In this document: positions 6,195-6,437 of the stretch, piece after piece
Layout of the letters: each line of letters starts with the position of its first letter
How positions within the stretch are numbered: the first letter of the stretch is position 1
Origin: Pseudorhodobacter antarcticus
Lineage (GTDB): Bacteria > Pseudomonadota > Alphaproteobacteria > Rhodobacterales > Rhodobacteraceae
Reading direction: 5' to 3'
NCBI GenBank assembly: GCA_945897655.1
Contig: CAMDHB010000212.1
Location: 1 to 6,437 of the forward strand
Length of the DNA stretch: 6,437 nt
The notes under the pieces: generated by a model
The model's input: the letters and a program-made list of their open reading frames with translations, nothing else
The model's database searches: none
Told to the model about the DNA's origin: nothing
Position numbers and translations under genes: made by a program

Positions 6195-6437
6195 ATGGTT
6201 TCGCGTGTCATCCCGGTCGATCTGTTCGACCTTGTGGTCTTTGGTGGCACGGGCGATCTGGCCAAGCGCAAGATTTTGCCGGGCCTGTACCGCCGGTTTC
6301 TCGGCGGGCAGATGCCAGCCGACAGCCGGATAATTGGCGGCGCACGGGCGAACCTGACGGATGAAGAATACCGCGCCATCGTGGCGGCGGCGATTGACGA
6401 ATTCGTGCCCGAGGACCGCCGCGACCCCAAGGTGATT
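6195..6437 (+). CDS. zwf: Glucose-6-phosphate 1-dehydrogenase, N-terminal part (cut by window edge)
   Basis: This enzyme oxidises glucose-6-phosphate to 6-phosphogluconolactone with NAD(P)+, the entry step of the Entner-Doudoroff and oxidative pentose phosphate routes in the cytoplasm. Only the first 81 residues of an enzyme normally near 480-490 are present. The start ATG at 6195 is supported by AGAGG five bases upstream. After a short lead (MVSRVIPVDLFDLVVF), the Rossmann nucleotide-binding motif GGTGDLAKRKILPGLYR spans residues 17-33; the usual form is G(A/G)(S/T)GDLA with the conserved K. The next part, PADSRIIGGARANLTDEEYR, matches the second strand and helix, where an Arg near residue 50 commonly helps bind the NADP 2'-phosphate. 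Alphaproteobacteria often have pgl and further Entner-Doudoroff genes downstream, but they would lie outside the window. The palindrome just upstream suggests sugar-responsive control. Confidence 0.95.
   Translation, partial: MVSRVIPVDLFDLVVFGGTGDLAKRKILPGLYRRFLGGQMPADSRIIGGARANLTDEEYRAIVAAAIDEFVPEDRRDPKVI

Noticed and set aside
1..6437. Search for CRISPR arrays, insertion sequences, tRNAs, attachment sites and defence islands
   Set aside because: No spaced repeats, transposase-like frames, tRNA-like folds or clusters of defence genes were seen. The HNH protein alone does not make a defence system.

Overview
The window is a GC-rich, densely coded piece of bacterial chromosome. Protein sequence character (a Rhodobacter-like PGM, a stand-alone HNH protein of the type common in alphaproteobacteria, a non-pyrrolysine MttB-family protein, and a GGTGDLA-type Zwf) points to an alphaproteobacterium, most likely of the Rhodobacteraceae. 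That placement is an inference from recognised families, not a database result. No mobile element, CRISPR array, tRNA or rRNA is visible, and base composition looks even throughout.

Layout: (1) Positions 1-3116 hold the end of a glycogen operon on the + strand. They contain the C-terminal two thirds of the glycogen debranching enzyme GlgX, open at the left edge, which overlaps by ATGA with a complete phosphoglucomutase gene (pgm). (2) After a 72-bp gap comes a complete MttB-family (trimethylamine methyltransferase-like) gene at 3189-4715, same strand. (3) A 94-bp convergent spacer with several inverted repeats separates it from a small, minus-strand lytic transglycosylase lipoprotein (4810-5259). 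(4) A 255-bp divergent promoter region leads to a + strand HNH endonuclease gene (5515-6099). (5) A 95-bp regulatory gap with a perfect 12-bp palindrome precedes the start of zwf (glucose-6-phosphate dehydrogenase), which runs off the right edge.

Metabolic reading: GlgX removes limit-dextrin branches from glycogen, and Pgm interconverts glucose-1-P and glucose-6-P. Zwf draws glucose-6-P into the Entner-Doudoroff or pentose phosphate route. The window therefore carries steps from glycogen to glucose-6-P oxidation, interrupted by three genes with no evident link to this pathway. The MttB-like gene implies corrinoid-dependent demethylation of some methylamine or betaine, but no corrinoid protein or reactivase gene is present here.

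I do not see a clearly new multi-gene system. The points most worth following are the orphan MttB-like enzyme, the palindrome plus direct repeat before zwf, the combined Tat-like and lipobox signal of the transglycosylase, and the uncharacterised HNH protein.
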